Source of the DNA: Micromonospora cabrerizensis
GTDB taxonomy: Bacteria; Actinomycetota; Actinomycetes; Mycobacteriales; Micromonosporaceae
DNA: 64,000 nt
Assembly (NCBI RefSeq): GCF_022230955.1
Contig: NZ_JAKKFI010000047.1
Span: 1 to 64,000, forward strand
Direction: 5' to 3'
Below are positions 1 through 9,312 of this stretch, piece by piece. The stretch's first letter is position 1, and each line of letters begins with the position of its first letter. Under the pieces are notes generated by a model. The model ran no database searches. It saw only the letters and a program-made list of their open reading frames with translations, and was not told the origin of the DNA. The position numbers and the translations under genes are program-made.

Positions 1-101
1 CGCTCGCCGGCGTCGCCCGCGCCGCGCTCGCCGGCGTCGCCCGCGCCGCGCTCGCCGGCGCCGCCCGCGTCTGTCCGCGTCTGTCCGCGTCGCCCGCTTG
101 G
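1..101. repeat. GC-rich tandem repeats at window start
   Basis: Two exact 24-bp units (1-24 and 25-48, beginning CGCTCGCCGG) are followed by a degenerate third unit and then by two short repeats of the type GTCTGTCCGC. The array may continue beyond the left edge. Up to position 167 I see no gene; this is the 3' flank of the adenosyltransferase gene. Confidence 0.8.
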
Positions 102-167
102 TTTGGGTAGGCGTGGGGGCGGCCAGATCGGGAAAGCGCTGCTCGACGTGGTGCAGAGCCCTTTAGG

Positions 168-740
168 TCAGCGCTTGCCGCCTGGCACCCATAGCACATC
201 TCCCGCCGGATTTGCCGTTCTTGACAGGATAAAGAGCAGATCGGAGAGCCGATTGAGATACTTTGCCGGGAGCGTGCTGGTTCGGTCCGGATCGTGGGCG
301 ACCAGCGCCCACGCCGCCCGTTCGGCACGCCGGGCGATGGTTCTCGCCACATGCAGCAGCGCCGCACCCGCGGTGCCGCCGGGGAGGATGAAGGAGTCGA
401 GCTTGCTCAGGCGTGCGTTGTACTCGTCGCACCAGCCTTCCAGGCGCTCGACGTACTCCTCGGTCACCCGCAGCGGCGGGTACTTCGGCTCCGGCTCGAC
501 CGGGGTGGACAGGTCGGCGCCGACGTCGAACAGGTCGTTCTGCACCGACCCCAGCACTCCCCGCAACACCTCGTCGAGCTCGCCCATGGCGATCGCGACT
601 CCGATGGCCGCGTTGCACTCGTCGACGTCCGCGTACGCGGCGATGCGTGGATCGGTCTTCGGCACCTGCTCGTTGTTGCTCAGCCTGGTCATGCCGGCAT
701 CGCCGGCCTTGGTGTAGATGCGCGTGAGGTGGACGGCCAT
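168..740 (-). CDS. PduO-type cob(I)alamin adenosyltransferase
   Basis: A 190-residue protein of the PduO/ATR family, which transfers the 5'-deoxyadenosyl group of ATP to cob(I)alamin to make adenosylcobalamin. The N-terminal ATP-binding motif TKAGDAG is at residues 10-16, the helical core carries the RRAER element typical of the family, and a conserved [13 protein letters not shown] segment lies near the C-terminus. Length is normal for the family. The ATG chosen (complement of 738-740) places the motif where ATR proteins have it; the longer open frame upstream overlaps murA and is not supported. It is divergent from murA, the two starts overlapping at 739-740. Its product is the cofactor of the two acyl-CoA mutases encoded in this window. 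Confidence 0.93.
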   Translation of the reverse strand: MAVHLTRIYTKAGDAGMTRLSNNEQVPKTDPRIAAYADVDECNAAIGVAIAMGELDEVLRGVLGSVQNDLFDVGADLSTPVEPEPKYPPLRVTEEYVERLEGWCDEYNARLSKLDSFILPGGTAGAALLHVARTIARRAERAAWALVAHDPDRTSTLPAKYLNRLSDLLFILSRTANPAGDVLWVPGGKR

Positions 741-2181
741 GACGCACAGCCTACGGATTCCCGACCTGACGATCCCGGCGCGGCCGGACAGCTCCGCCAG
801 TTGGCCGGTGGTGGTGGGCCCCGGCGACGCGGGCGACACGGCGGTCAGCGACGTCGACGTCATCCGGGTCCACGGTGACGCCCGACTGGCCGGCACCGTG
901 CACGTGGTCGGTGCCAAGAACTCGGCGCTGAAGCTGATGGCCGCCGCGCTGCTCGCGCCGGGCCGCAGCGTGATCACGAACGTCCCGCGGATCACCGACA
1001 TCGCGATCATGGGCGAGGTGCTGCGCCGGCTGGGTTGCGACGTCCGGTTCGACGCGGACGACCCGGTCGACCCGATGGTCGCCCGTGGTGGGGTGGCCCG
1101 GTCCCGCTCGGTGACCATCGACGTGCCCGAGCAGCCGGGCGCCGAGGCCGACTACGACCTGGTCCGGCGGTTGCGCGCGTCGATCTGTGTGCTCGGCCCG
1201 CTGCTGGCCCGCCGGGGGTACGTGCGGGTGGCCCATCCCGGCGGCGACGCCATCGGGTCACGGGGGCTGGACATGCACATCTCCGGACTGACCCGGATGG
1301 GCGCGGAGATCTCCGGTGAGCACGGGTTCGTCATCGCCTCCGCCCCGCACGGGCTGCACGGCGCGGACATCGTGTTGGACTTCCCCAGCGTCGGCGCGAC
1401 CGAGAACCTGGTGATGGCGGCAGTGCTCGCCCAGGGCACCACGATGATCGACAACGCGGCCCGCGAGCCGGAGATCGTGGACATCTGCACGATGCTCAAC
1501 GAGATGGGCGCGCGGATCGTCGGCGCGGGCACGTCCACGTTGCGGATCACCGGGGTTCCCGGTCTGCGCCCGGTGGGACACGCCACGGTGGGGGACCGGA
1601 TCGTCGCCGGCACCTGGGCGTTCGGCGCGGCGATGACCCGGGGCGACGTGACGGTGACCGGGCTGGACCCGGCGTACCTGGAGGTCGCGCTGGACAAGGT
1701 GGTGGCGGCCGGTGGCCTGGTGGAGACCAGGGGGGACGGCTTCCGCGTACGGATGGACGAGCGGCCCCGGGCGGTGGACGTGGTGACGCTGCCGTACCCC
1801 GGCTTCGCCACCGATCTGCTGCCGATGGCGATCGGGCTGGCCGCGGTCAGCGACGGCGCATCCCTGATCACCGAGAACATCTTCGACGGTCGGTTCATGT
1901 TCGCCAACGAGATGATGCGGCTCGGCGCGGACATCAAGACCGACGGGCACCACGCGGTCGTCCGTGGGCGGGCCCGGCTCTCCGGTGCGCCGGTGCGGGC
2001 CACCGACATCCGCGCCGGCGCCGGGCTGATCATCGCCGGGCTCTGCGCGCAGGGGGTCACCGAGGTCTCCCACGTGCACCACGTCGACCGGGGTTACCCG
2101 GACTTCGTAGCCGACCTGCGCGCACTCGGGGTGGCGGTCGAGCGGGGCACCGCACCGGAGGAACCGTCCCTGGAGATCTGA
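739..2181 (+). CDS. murA: UDP-N-acetylglucosamine 1-carboxyvinyltransferase (MurA)
   Basis: MurA catalyses the first committed cytosolic step of peptidoglycan synthesis, adding enolpyruvate from PEP to UDP-GlcNAc. The protein (480 residues from this ATG) has the GAKN substrate motif with Lys60-Asn61 and the loop [14 protein letters not shown]. In that loop the position that is the catalytic, fosfomycin-reactive Cys of E. coli MurA is Asp (residue 170). Mycobacterial and several other actinobacterial MurA enzymes have the same natural Cys-to-Asp change and are intrinsically fosfomycin resistant. The start is uncertain: the conserved core begins about 40 residues in, and GTG codons near 808-816 are alternatives, though none has a clear ribosome site. 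Confidence 0.92.
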   Translation: MTHSLRIPDLTIPARPDSSASWPVVVGPGDAGDTAVSDVDVIRVHGDARLAGTVHVVGAKNSALKLMAAALLAPGRSVITNVPRITDIAIMGEVLRRLGCDVRFDADDPVDPMVARGGVARSRSVTIDVPEQPGAEADYDLVRRLRASICVLGPLLARRGYVRVAHPGGDAIGSRGLDMHISGLTRMGAEISGEHGFVIASAPHGLHGADIVLDFPSVGATENLVMAAVLAQGTTMIDNAAREPEIVDICTMLNEMGARIVGAGTSTLRITGVPGLRPVGHATVGDRIVAGTWAFGAAMTRGDVTVTGLDPAYLEVALDKVVAAGGLVETRGDGFRVRMDERPRAVDVVTLPYPGFATDLLPMAIGLAAVSDGASLITENIFDGRFMFANEMMRLGADIKTDGHHAVVRGRARLSGAPVRATDIRAGAGLIIAGLCAQGVTEVSHVHHVDRGYPDFVADLRALGVAVERGTAPEEPSLEI

Positions 2182-2249
2182 CCCGCCGGGAGGCCGCAGG
2201 CCGGCTCAGAAAGCTCCGCCTCGTTCACCAGAGCGCCGCCCGACCGCCC

Positions 2250-2281
2250 CTTAGCCATCGTTCAGTCTCGCCGACTAGGGT
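2250..2281 (+). promoter_or_regulatory. Putative acyl-CoA regulon operator (site 1) with -10 hexamer
   Basis: The 16-mer CTTAGCCATCGTTCAG (2250-2265) lies 52 bp before the hydroxyacyl-CoA dehydrogenase start. It shares the core TAGC-N3-CGTTCAG with sites at 13522, 30111 and 26423. Ten bases after the CGTTCAG comes TAGGGT (2276-2281), a TANNNT -10 candidate, so the motif would cover the -35 region. The motif is seen directly; its function is inferred. Confidence 0.6.
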
Positions 2282-2317
2282 GTTTGCAGGCACTCAATCG
2301 CAGCGAGGGAGAAGTAG

Positions 2318-3166
2318 ATGGCGGGTCGACTCGCGGTCGTCGGGGCCGGGCTGATGGGCTCCGGCATCGCTCAGGTGGCGGCGCAGGCCGGCTGGCAGGT
2401 GACGTTGCGCGACCTGGACGACGCGGCCACCACCCGAGGGCTGGGCGGCATCCGGAAGTCGTTGGAGAAGTTCGCCGAGAAGGGCAAGATCGAGGCGTCC
2501 GAGGTCGAGGCGACCCTGGCTCGGATCACGCCGACCACCGACCTGGAGGCGGCGGCGGACGCGGACATCGTGGTCGAGGCGGTCTTCGAGCGGCTGGAGA
2601 TCAAGCACGAGGTGTTCCGCGCCCTGGACAAGATCTGCAAGGCCGACGCGGTGCTCGCCACCAACACCTCTGCCATCCCGGTCACCCAGATTGCCGCGGT
2701 GACCGAGCGACCCGAGGCGGTCGTCGGCACCCACTTCTTCTCCCCGGTGCCGATGATGCAGCTCTGTGAGCTGGTACGCGGCTACAAGACCAGCGACGCC
2801 ACGCTGGACACCGCCCGGGCCTTCGCCGAGGAGATCGGCAAGACGGTGGTGGTGGTCAACCGGGACATCGCCGGCTTCGTCACGACCCGGCTGATCTCCG
2901 CCCTGGTGATGGAGGCGGTCAAGCTGGTGGAGTCCGGCGTGGTGTCCGCCGAGGACCTGGACACGGCCTGCCGCCTCGGCTTCGGGCACGCGATGGGTCC
3001 GCTGGCCACCACCGACCTGACCGGTGTGGACGTGCTTCTGCACGCCTCGAAGAACATCTACACCGACACGGCCGACGAGAAGTTCTTCCCGCCGGAGCTG
3101 CTCCAGCGCATGGTCACCGCGGGCGACCTGGGCCGCAAGACCGGCAAGGGCTTCTACACCTACTGA
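2318..3166 (+). CDS. 3-hydroxybutyryl-CoA dehydrogenase
   Basis: A 282-residue member of the short (FadB2/HbdA) 3-hydroxyacyl-CoA dehydrogenase family, which interconverts acetoacetyl-CoA and 3-hydroxybutyryl-CoA with NAD(P)H. The Rossmann motif GAGLMGSG is at residues 9-16, the catalytic His is in the THFFSPVP segment (His139), and the C-terminal helical HCDH domain ends in KTGKGFYTY. The ribosome site GAGGGAGAA precedes the ATG. Length is typical. A regulatory motif shared with other C4 acyl-CoA genes of this window lies 52 bp upstream, and a terminator hairpin lies directly after the stop. It would follow the thiolase at 27243 in acetyl-CoA condensation. Confidence 0.92.
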   Translation: MAGRLAVVGAGLMGSGIAQVAAQAGWQVTLRDLDDAATTRGLGGIRKSLEKFAEKGKIEASEVEATLARITPTTDLEAAADADIVVEAVFERLEIKHEVFRALDKICKADAVLATNTSAIPVTQIAAVTERPEAVVGTHFFSPVPMMQLCELVRGYKTSDATLDTARAFAEEIGKTVVVVNRDIAGFVTTRLISALVMEAVKLVESGVVSAEDLDTACRLGFGHAMGPLATTDLTGVDVLLHASKNIYTDTADEKFFPPELLQRMVTAGDLGRKTGKGFYTY

Positions 3167-3175
3167 GGCGCGCGG

Positions 3176-3203
3176 CCCCGGGACCCGTTCGCGGGCCCCG
3201 GGG
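3176..3203. terminator. Bidirectional terminator hairpin between convergent genes
   Basis: A 12-bp stem with one mismatch (CCCCGGGACCCG against CGGGCCCCGGGG) and a TTCG-type loop sits between the convergent stops of the hydroxyacyl-CoA dehydrogenase and the esterase. There is no T-tract, which is common for actinobacterial terminators. Confidence 0.65.
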
Positions 3204-4025
3204 TCAGGTCGGGCCGGACGGCCGGGGCGGGGCGGCCAGCGCCGCCGCGACGAAGTCGAGGGCGTCGGGTATGACCCGCCCCCAGTATCGGAAGTCGTGC
3301 CGACCGTCGGCGTACTCGGTGCGGGCCGCCGGCTCGGGAAGGGCCCGCTCCAGCGCCTGCACGTCGTTCAGGAAGTCGTCCTGGTGACCGCACCAGAGAC
3401 CCAGCGGAGTGCCGCGCAGCCGGTCGACCCCGGCGAAGACGGCGTCGCCGGGCGCGACGGCGGGGGAGAGGGCCGCGACCGCGCGGAGCAGCCCGGGCCA
3501 GGCCTCGGCGAGCAGCAGTGAACCGAAGCCCCCCATGGACCAGCCCCAGGCCGCCAGCCGGTTGGTGTCAAAGCCCTGCTCGGCGCACCAGGCCGGCAGC
3601 TCCTCCCGCACCATCCGTTGCGGGTCGTCCCGGTCGGAGGGGCGCCAGGAGAGGCGGTCGCCGGTTGCCCCGGCGAGCACGAACGGCGGCGCGCCCCGAC
3701 GCACCGCGTCGGTCAGGAAGCGACCCAGGCCGAGGCCGGGGAAGTCCCGTGCGGTGGTGGACGCGCCGTGCAGCACCAGGCAGACTGGCAGGCCCCGACC
3801 GTCGCCGTGCCCGTGCGGCACGGCGGTGTAGAAGTCGACCGAGCGACCACGCGCGGCGGAGGAACGGCGGGTCAGCCGCTCGTCGCCCGCCGGCGCGTCC
3901 GGGGGCACCGGCCGGGCCGGTGAGGGACGGACCAGGTCACGGGCCGCCCAGCCGAGCCCGACCGTCAGCGCCGTCGCCCCTGCCCCCGCGAGCAGAAGAC
4001 CACGCCTGGTCGGTCGGGCAGCCAT
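3204..4025 (-). CDS. Probable exported esterase (alpha/beta hydrolase)
   Basis: A 273-residue alpha/beta hydrolase resembling the esterase (esterase D / mycolyltransferase-like) family. The N-terminus TRRGLLLAGAG followed by a hydrophobic stretch looks like a Tat or membrane-anchor signal (the motif has RR but not the complete twin-arginine consensus). The nucleophile elbow GWSMGG puts the catalytic Ser at 163, and DGRHDFRYW supplies the likely His243. The oxyanion segment VLHGAS is near residue 84. The substrate cannot be read from the sequence. It is convergent with the dehydrogenase and followed upstream by the ABC exporter genes on the same strand with a 48-bp gap, so co-transcription with them is possible. 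Confidence 0.78.
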   Translation of the reverse strand: MAARPTRRGLLLAGAGATALTVGLGWAARDLVRPSPARPVPPDAPAGDERLTRRSSAARGRSVDFYTAVPHGHGDGRGLPVCLVLHGASTTARDFPGLGLGRFLTDAVRRGAPPFVLAGATGDRLSWRPSDRDDPQRMVREELPAWCAEQGFDTNRLAAWGWSMGGFGSLLLAEAWPGLLRAVAALSPAVAPGDAVFAGVDRLRGTPLGLWCGHQDDFLNDVQALERALPEPAARTEYADGRHDFRYWGRVIPDALDFVAAALAAPPRPSGPT

Positions 4026-4073
4026 CGTCAGAGTCTGGCAGGCTCCGGTGCGGATCGGGGCCCCGGAAAAAGG

Positions 4074-4919
4074 TCAGCCGTCGCGCTTGGTGGTCCAGCG
4101 GAAGGTGGTCAGGCAGAGCACCACGCCGATCACGCACCACAGGGCCAGCACCACCGCGACCCGACCCAGCTCGAACGAGCCGCCCGGCTCCTGCGCCCCG
4201 AAGCTCTCGGGCAGGAAGACCGACCGGAGCCCCTGGCACATCCACTTGAGCGGGAACAGCGCCGCCACCTGCTGCATCCAGGTGGGCAGGTCGGTGAAGA
4301 CGAAGAACACCCCGGAGATGAACTGGAGCACCAGGGCGACCGGGGTGACCACCGCCGAGCCGCTGCGGGCCGTGCGGGCCAGCGACGAGATGGCGATGCC
4401 GCACAGGGTGCAGGCGGTCACGCCGAGCACGGCGACCCAGCCGAAGGTGAACCACTTCCCGGCGGTGCCCGGCAGGTCGAGGTCGAACAGCGCCACCGCG
4501 ACGGCCAGCAGCAGCGCGGTCTCGGCGATGCCGATCGCCACCACCATGATCACCTTGCCGGCGAACCAGACCCACTTCGGCATCGGGGTGCCCCGGTAGC
4601 GCTTGAGCACGCCCCGGTCCCGTTCGATCGGGATCCAGATGCCGAGGTTCTGGAAGCTCACCGTCATCAGGCCGGTCGCGATCATGCCGGTGATGAAGTA
4701 CTGGGTGAACTTGACCCCGCCGCCGATCGTGCCGTCGAAGATCGACGCGAAGATCAGGATCATGATGATGGGGAAGCCCATCGTGAAGACCACGGACTCC
4801 CGGCTGCGCAGGAACTGGGTGATCTCCAGTCGGCCCTGGCGAAGGGCGAGAGCGCCGGCGTTCGGCCGCTGCCCCCGAGGCGCGGCGACCGCGGAGGCCG
4901 GTTTTGTCGTGGTCGTCAT
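4074..4919 (-). CDS. ABC-2 type exporter permease (DrrB-like)
   Basis: A 281-residue integral membrane protein with about six predicted membrane segments and the ABC2_membrane layout: a cytoplasmic N-terminal arm containing the LRQGRLEITQFLRSRES segment, then helices from about residue 45 to 270. It would form the membrane channel of a drug or lipid exporter powered by the adjacent ATPase. Its ATG overlaps the TGA of the ATPase gene (ATGA at 4916-4919), so the pair is translationally coupled. The substrate is unknown. Confidence 0.88.
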   Translation of the reverse strand: MTTTTKPASAVAAPRGQRPNAGALALRQGRLEITQFLRSRESVVFTMGFPIIMILIFASIFDGTIGGGVKFTQYFITGMIATGLMTVSFQNLGIWIPIERDRGVLKRYRGTPMPKWVWFAGKVIMVVAIGIAETALLLAVAVALFDLDLPGTAGKWFTFGWVAVLGVTACTLCGIAISSLARTARSGSAVVTPVALVLQFISGVFFVFTDLPTWMQQVAALFPLKWMCQGLRSVFLPESFGAQEPGGSFELGRVAVVLALWCVIGVVLCLTTFRWTTKRDG

Positions 4920-5767
4920 CGCGCGTGTCCGATCATCTTCAGGTAGACGTCCTCCAGGGTCGGCCGGGTCACCGTGAGGCCGGGGACCTCGCCGCCGAAG
5001 CGCGTGGCCAGGTCGGCCACGAGGGCCGTCGGCGTCGCGCTCTGCGCGCTTTCCAGCGTCCCGTCCGGGGTACGCCAGGAGACCGTCGCGAGGGCCTCCT
5101 GCCGGTTGCCCAGCCGGTTCGGGGCGGCCACCTCGACCAGCCGGCCGCCGGCGATCACACCGACCCGGTCGGCGAGCGCCTCCGCCTCGTCCAGATAGTG
5201 CGTGGTCAGCACGATGGTGGTGCCGGCCGCGGCGAGGTCGCGGATGAGCTCCCAGAACTCGCGGCGGGCCTCCGGGTCGAAGCCGGTGGTCGGCTCGTCC
5301 AGGAAGAGCAACTCGGGGCGACCGATGATGCCCAGCGCCACGTCCAGGCGGCGCTTCTGCCCTCCGGAGAGGGTGTGCGTACGAGCCTTCGCCTTGTCGG
5401 CCAGCCCGACCCGCTCGATCACCTTGTCCGGGTCGTCGGCGTCCGGGTAGAAGCCGGAGAAGTGCCGGATCACCTCGGCCACGGTCAGCTCGTCGAACTC
5501 GCCGGTGCCCTGGAGCACGATGCCGACCCGGGAGCGCCAGTCGGCGTCCGGGTGGGCCGGGTCCGCCCCGAGCACGGAGACCTCGCCGGCATCCCGGTGC
5601 CGGTAACCCTCCAGGATCTCCACGGTGGTGGTCTTGCCGGCGCCGTTCGGGCCGAGCAACGCGAACACCTCACCACGGTGCACGTCGAGATCCACGCCCG
5701 CCACCGCCACGTTGTCGCCGTACGCCTTGCGCAGCCCTCGGACGGAGATGGCCAGCTCGTCATCCAT
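4916..5767 (-). CDS. ABC exporter ATP-binding protein (DrrA-like)
   Basis: A 283-residue ATPase with Walker A GPNGAGKTT (residues 39-47), signature LSGGQ (133-137) and Walker B LLFLDE (153-158), followed by a C-terminal extension of the DrrA/CcmA type that includes a conserved LEDVYL motif near the end. It energises export through the coupled permease. The second of two close ATGs (complement of 5765-5767) is used because the domain begins immediately after; a longer reading frame upstream lacks support. It is divergent from the mutase at 5919. Confidence 0.92.
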   Translation of the reverse strand: MDDELAISVRGLRKAYGDNVAVAGVDLDVHRGEVFALLGPNGAGKTTTVEILEGYRHRDAGEVSVLGADPAHPDADWRSRVGIVLQGTGEFDELTVAEVIRHFSGFYPDADDPDKVIERVGLADKAKARTHTLSGGQKRRLDVALGIIGRPELLFLDEPTTGFDPEARREFWELIRDLAAAGTTIVLTTHYLDEAEALADRVGVIAGGRLVEVAAPNRLGNRQEALATVSWRTPDGTLESAQSATPTALVADLATRFGGEVPGLTVTRPTLEDVYLKMIGHAR

Positions 5768-5893
5768 GCCGTCCAGTGTGCGTCCTGACCCGGCCGGCCC
5801 GGTGCCCGGGGTGTGGCGGTGCGCGCCACTGCGGGCACTTCGCACCCGGACGTCCCCGACATGGACCTGTGTGGTTTTCCACAGCCCCTTTTA

Positions 5894-5909
5894 CTGGGCG
5901 GTAACTTAA
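5894..5909 (+). promoter_or_regulatory. Degenerate acyl-CoA regulon operator (site 5)
   Basis: CTGGGCGGTAACTTAA lies 9 bp before the ethylmalonyl-CoA mutase ATG. Including two flanking bases on one side, it matches the site upstream of ccr (TACTGAACGGTAGCTAGA) at 13 of 18 positions. Its position so close to the start would suit repression of a short-leader or leaderless transcript. This is weaker than sites 1-4. Confidence 0.35.
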
Positions 5910-5918
5910 ACTCCGGCC

Positions 5919-7925
5919 ATGGACGAGACGGCATTTCCGGGGCGGCTGCCCGAGCGGGACCGCCCGTGGGTGATGCGCACCTACGCCGGCCACTCGTCGG
6001 CGACCGCGACCAACGCCCTCTTTCGCCGCAACCTGGCGAAGGGGCAGACCGGCCTCTCGGTCGCCTTCGACCTGCCCACCCAGACCGGGTACGACCCGGA
6101 CCACGAGCTGGCCTCCGGCGAGGTCGGCCGGGTCGGCGTGCCGGTGGCGCACCTCGGCGACATGCGGGCGCTCTTCGACGGCATCCCGCTCGCCGAGATG
6201 AACACCTCGATGACCATCAACGCCCCGGCGATGTGGCTGCTCGCCCTCTACGGGACCGTGGCGACGGAGCAGGGCGCCGAGTTGACGCGCTGCTCGGGCA
6301 CCACCCAGAACGACATCATCAAGGAGTACCTGTCCCGGGGGACGTACATCTTCCCGCCGGCGGCGTCACTGCGGCTGACCGCCGACGTGGTGGCGTACAC
6401 GCTGCGGGAGATGCCGCGGTGGAACCCGGTCAACATCTGCTCGTACCACCTCCAGGAGGCCGGGGCCACGCCCGTGCAGGAGGTCGGCTTCGCGCTGGCC
6501 ACCGCGGTCGCCGTGCTGGACGCGGTCCGTGACTCCGGTCAGGTGCCGGCGGAGCGGATGGGCGACGTGGTGCAGCGGATCTCGTTCTTCGTCAACGCCG
6601 GGGTGCGATTCGTCGAGGAGATCGCCAAGATGCGCGCGTTCGGCGTGCTCTGGGACGAGATCACCCGGGAGCGGTACGGGGTCACCGACGCCAGGCAACG
6701 CCGGTTCCGCTACGGCGTGCAGGTCAACTCGCTGGGCCTCACCGAGGCGCAGCCGGAGAACAACATCCAGCGCATCGTGCTGGAGATGCTCGGCGTGACG
6801 ATGTCCCGCGACGCCCGGGCCCGCGCGGTGCAGCTGCCCGCCTGGAACGAGGCGCTCGGCCTGCCCCGCCCCTGGGACCAGCAGTGGTCGTTGCGGATGC
6901 AGCAGGTCCTGGCGTACGAGTCGGATCTGCTCGAATACCCCGACCTCTTCGCCGGCTCGCACGTGATGACCGCGCTGGTCGACGAGATCGTCACCGGGGC
7001 ACGGGTCGAGCTGGACAAGGTGCTGGAGCTGGGCGGGGTGGTGGCCGCCGTGGAGACCGGCTACCTGAAGAGCGCGCTGGTCGGGTCGCTGGCCGCACGC
7101 CGCGGGCGGATGGAGTCCGGTGCCGACGTGGTGGTCGGGGTCAACCGCTACACCGAGACCGAAGCCTCCCCGCTGACCGCCGCCGGTGCGGAAGCCGTCG
7201 AGCAGGTCGATCCCGCGGTCGAGGCGGCCGCCACCGAGGGCGTACACCGGTGGCGGGCCGACCGGGACGCGGCCGGCGTCGACGCGGCCCTCGCCCGGCT
7301 CCGCGCGGACGCCGCGACCACCACGAACCTGATGCCGGCCACCCTGGAGTGCGTGCGGGTCGGGGTGACCACCGGCGAGTGGGCTGGCGCGCTGCGCCAG
7401 GTCTTCGGCGAGTACCGCGCGCCGACCGGCCTGGCCGGCGCCACCGGCAGCGGTGGCGACCCGGGCCTGGCCGCCGTCCGCGAGCGGGTCGCCGCCACCG
7501 CCCGGGAGCTGGGCAGCGGCCGGCTGCGGCTGCTGGTCGGCAAACCCGGCCTGGACGGGCACTCCAACGGCGCCGAGCAGATCGCGGTACGCGCCCGCGA
7601 CGCCGGCTTCGAGGTCGTCTACCAGGGCATCCGGCTGACGGCGGGGCAGATCGTCGCCGCCGCCGTCGAGGAGGACGTCGACCTGGTCGGGCTGTCGGTG
7701 CTGTCCGGGTCGCACCTGGCCGCCGTGCCGGCGGTGCTCGACGGGCTGCGCGCCGCCGGCCGGGCGGACCTGCCGGTGGTGGTGGGCGGCATCATCCCCG
7801 CCGGCGACGCGGACACGCTCCGGGCCGCCGGGGTCGCCCGGGTCTTCACCCCGAAGGACTTCGCCCTCACCGGCATCATCGACGACCTGGTCACCGTCAT
7901 CCGACGCGCCAACGACCTGCCCTGA
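5919..7925 (+). CDS. ecm: Ethylmalonyl-CoA mutase
   Basis: A 668-residue adenosylcobalamin-dependent mutase that converts (2R)-ethylmalonyl-CoA to (2S)-methylsuccinyl-CoA in the ethylmalonyl-CoA pathway (MeaA in methylotrophs and streptomycetes). The catalytic barrel begins with RTYAGHSSA and contains SVAFDLPTQTGYDPDHEL, which resembles the ethylmalonyl branch rather than methylmalonyl-CoA mutases. The C-terminal cobalamin domain (about residues 530-668) has the DxHxxG base-on motif GLDGHSNG with His548 as cobalt ligand and the LSGSH element. Barrel and cobalamin domains are fused, unlike the isobutyryl-CoA mutase at 30180. No strong ribosome site precedes the ATG, so the mRNA may be leaderless or have a very short leader. 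Confidence 0.92.
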   Translation: MDETAFPGRLPERDRPWVMRTYAGHSSATATNALFRRNLAKGQTGLSVAFDLPTQTGYDPDHELASGEVGRVGVPVAHLGDMRALFDGIPLAEMNTSMTINAPAMWLLALYGTVATEQGAELTRCSGTTQNDIIKEYLSRGTYIFPPAASLRLTADVVAYTLREMPRWNPVNICSYHLQEAGATPVQEVGFALATAVAVLDAVRDSGQVPAERMGDVVQRISFFVNAGVRFVEEIAKMRAFGVLWDEITRERYGVTDARQRRFRYGVQVNSLGLTEAQPENNIQRIVLEMLGVTMSRDARARAVQLPAWNEALGLPRPWDQQWSLRMQQVLAYESDLLEYPDLFAGSHVMTALVDEIVTGARVELDKVLELGGVVAAVETGYLKSALVGSLAARRGRMESGADVVVGVNRYTETEASPLTAAGAEAVEQVDPAVEAAATEGVHRWRADRDAAGVDAALARLRADAATTTNLMPATLECVRVGVTTGEWAGALRQVFGEYRAPTGLAGATGSGGDPGLAAVRERVAATARELGSGRLRLLVGKPGLDGHSNGAEQIAVRARDAGFEVVYQGIRLTAGQIVAAAVEEDVDLVGLSVLSGSHLAAVPAVLDGLRAAGRADLPVVVGGIIPAGDADTLRAAGVARVFTPKDFALTGIIDDLVTVIRRANDLP

Positions 7926-7932
7926 CCCGGCG

Positions 7933-8550
7933 TCAGACGCGGAAGCCGGCGGCGCGGGCCGCCTCGCGTTCCCGGCGACGTTCGGAGCGTCGCCGGAAGA
8001 ACCAGAAGACGAAGAGGACCAGACCGACCAGGAAAACCAGCACCAGCACCGGCAGGATGACCGCCACCAGGGAGACCACCACGCTGGTGGCGTCCTCCGC
8101 GGTGCTCGCGACCGGTGCGCCCAACCCGCCGGTGGTCGCGTTGATGACGGGGCGTGCCGCGGACTTGAGCAGGTGTACGCCCAGTGCCAGCAGCACGCCG
8201 GTGACGACCGGCACCCACTGGTGGGTCGAGAAGAAACTCTCCGGGTCGCTGACCGTCACCGTCTCCGACGAGGAACCGGCACCGAAGGCCAGGCCACCGG
8301 CGGTGGGCCGGACCACGGTCTGCACCACGTCGTTGATGTGGTCGACGACGGGCACCTTGTCGGCCACCATCTCGACGGCGAGCAGCACGGCCATGATGAG
8401 GATGACCCAGCCGTTGCCGAGCCAGGTCCAGCCACTGGGCAGGTCGATCAGATCGGTGTAACGGCCGAGGAGACCGAGGATGAGCAGGGGTATGTAGGCG
8501 TTCAGCCCCGCTGAGGCGGCGAGGCCGGTGCCGGTGAGAACTTCGAACAC
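7933..8550 (-). CDS. DUF4126-family membrane protein
   Basis: A 205-residue membrane protein opening with [21 protein letters not shown], the signature N-terminus of the DUF4126 family, followed by four to five membrane segments and a basic C-terminal tail ([15 protein letters not shown]). Function is unknown for the family. A GTG start is used. It is convergent with ecm, with only 7 bp between the stops, and divergent from nucS. Confidence 0.8.
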   Translation of the reverse strand: MFEVLTGTGLAASAGLNAYIPLLILGLLGRYTDLIDLPSGWTWLGNGWVILIMAVLLAVEMVADKVPVVDHINDVVQTVVRPTAGGLAFGAGSSSETVTVSDPESFFSTHQWVPVVTGVLLALGVHLLKSAARPVINATTGGLGAPVASTAEDATSVVVSLVAVILPVLVLVFLVGLVLFVFWFFRRRSERRREREAARAAGFRV

Positions 8551-8621
8551 GGTCTCAGCATCGCATCGACGCGCCAGTGCCGCTCGCTGGCGACCGGGGG
8601 GTGCTCGGCTACCCTCGTCGG

Positions 8622-9281
8622 GTGCGGTTGGTCATTGCGAAGTGCTCGGTGGACTACGTCGGACGGCTCTCGGCTCACCTGCCGCTGGCCACCCGGTTGC
8701 TCATGGTGAAGGCGGACGGGTCGGTGTCGATTCATGCCGACGACCGGGCGTACAAGCCGTTGAACTGGATGAGCCCGCCCTGTCGGCTGGAGGAGGCCCC
8801 CGGTGTGTGGCGGGTCGTCAACAAGGCTGGCGAGGAGTTGCGGATCACCCTGGAGGAGATCTTCCAGGACACCTCGTACGAGCTGGGTGTCGACCCCGGC
8901 CTGCGCAAGGACGGGGTGGAGGCGCACCTCCAGGAGTTGCTGGCCGCGAACCCCGGCACCCTGGGTGAGGGGTTCACGCTGGTCCGCCGCGAGTACATGA
9001 CCGCGATCGGCCCGGTCGACCTGCTCTGCCGGGACGCCAACTCCGGTGCGGTGGCCGTCGAGGTCAAGCGGCGTGGCGACATCGACGGGGTGGAGCAGCT
9101 GACCCGATACCTCGAGTTGATGAACCGTGACCCGCTGCTCAGCCCGGTGGTCGGGGTCTTCGCCGCGCAGGAGATCAAGCCGCAGGCCCGGGTGCTCGCC
9201 GCCGACCGGGGCATCCGGTGCGTGGTCGTGAACTACGACAAGCTGCGGGGCATCGAGAAGGACGAGCTGACGCTGTTCTGA
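8622..9281 (+). CDS. nucS: Mismatch-specific endonuclease NucS (EndoMS)
   Basis: NucS cuts both strands at G-T, G-G and T-T mismatches and gives actinobacteria, which lack MutS/MutL, a mismatch-repair route. The 219-residue protein has the N-terminal DNA-binding region ([16 protein letters not shown], then [10 protein letters not shown]) and the C-terminal PD-(D/E)xK nuclease with Asp133, Glu147 and Lys149 (GPVDLLCRD and VAVEVKRRG). The extreme C-terminus DELTLF resembles the beta-clamp-binding tail described for mycobacterial NucS. The GTG at 8622 is chosen because mycobacterial NucS starts at this exact point; a longer frame from 8577 is possible. Confidence 0.94.
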   Translation: MRLVIAKCSVDYVGRLSAHLPLATRLLMVKADGSVSIHADDRAYKPLNWMSPPCRLEEAPGVWRVVNKAGEELRITLEEIFQDTSYELGVDPGLRKDGVEAHLQELLAANPGTLGEGFTLVRREYMTAIGPVDLLCRDANSGAVAVEVKRRGDIDGVEQLTRYLELMNRDPLLSPVVGVFAAQEIKPQARVLAADRGIRCVVVNYDKLRGIEKDELTLF

Positions 9282-9312
9282 TCGGCCTCAGCCTTCGGTG
9301 AGTCTGATCGGC

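Noticed and set aside
5768..5918. B12 riboswitch upstream of ethylmalonyl-CoA mutase
   Set aside because: The gap to the divergent ABC gene is only about 150 bp, and I cannot see a B12-box-like conserved segment.
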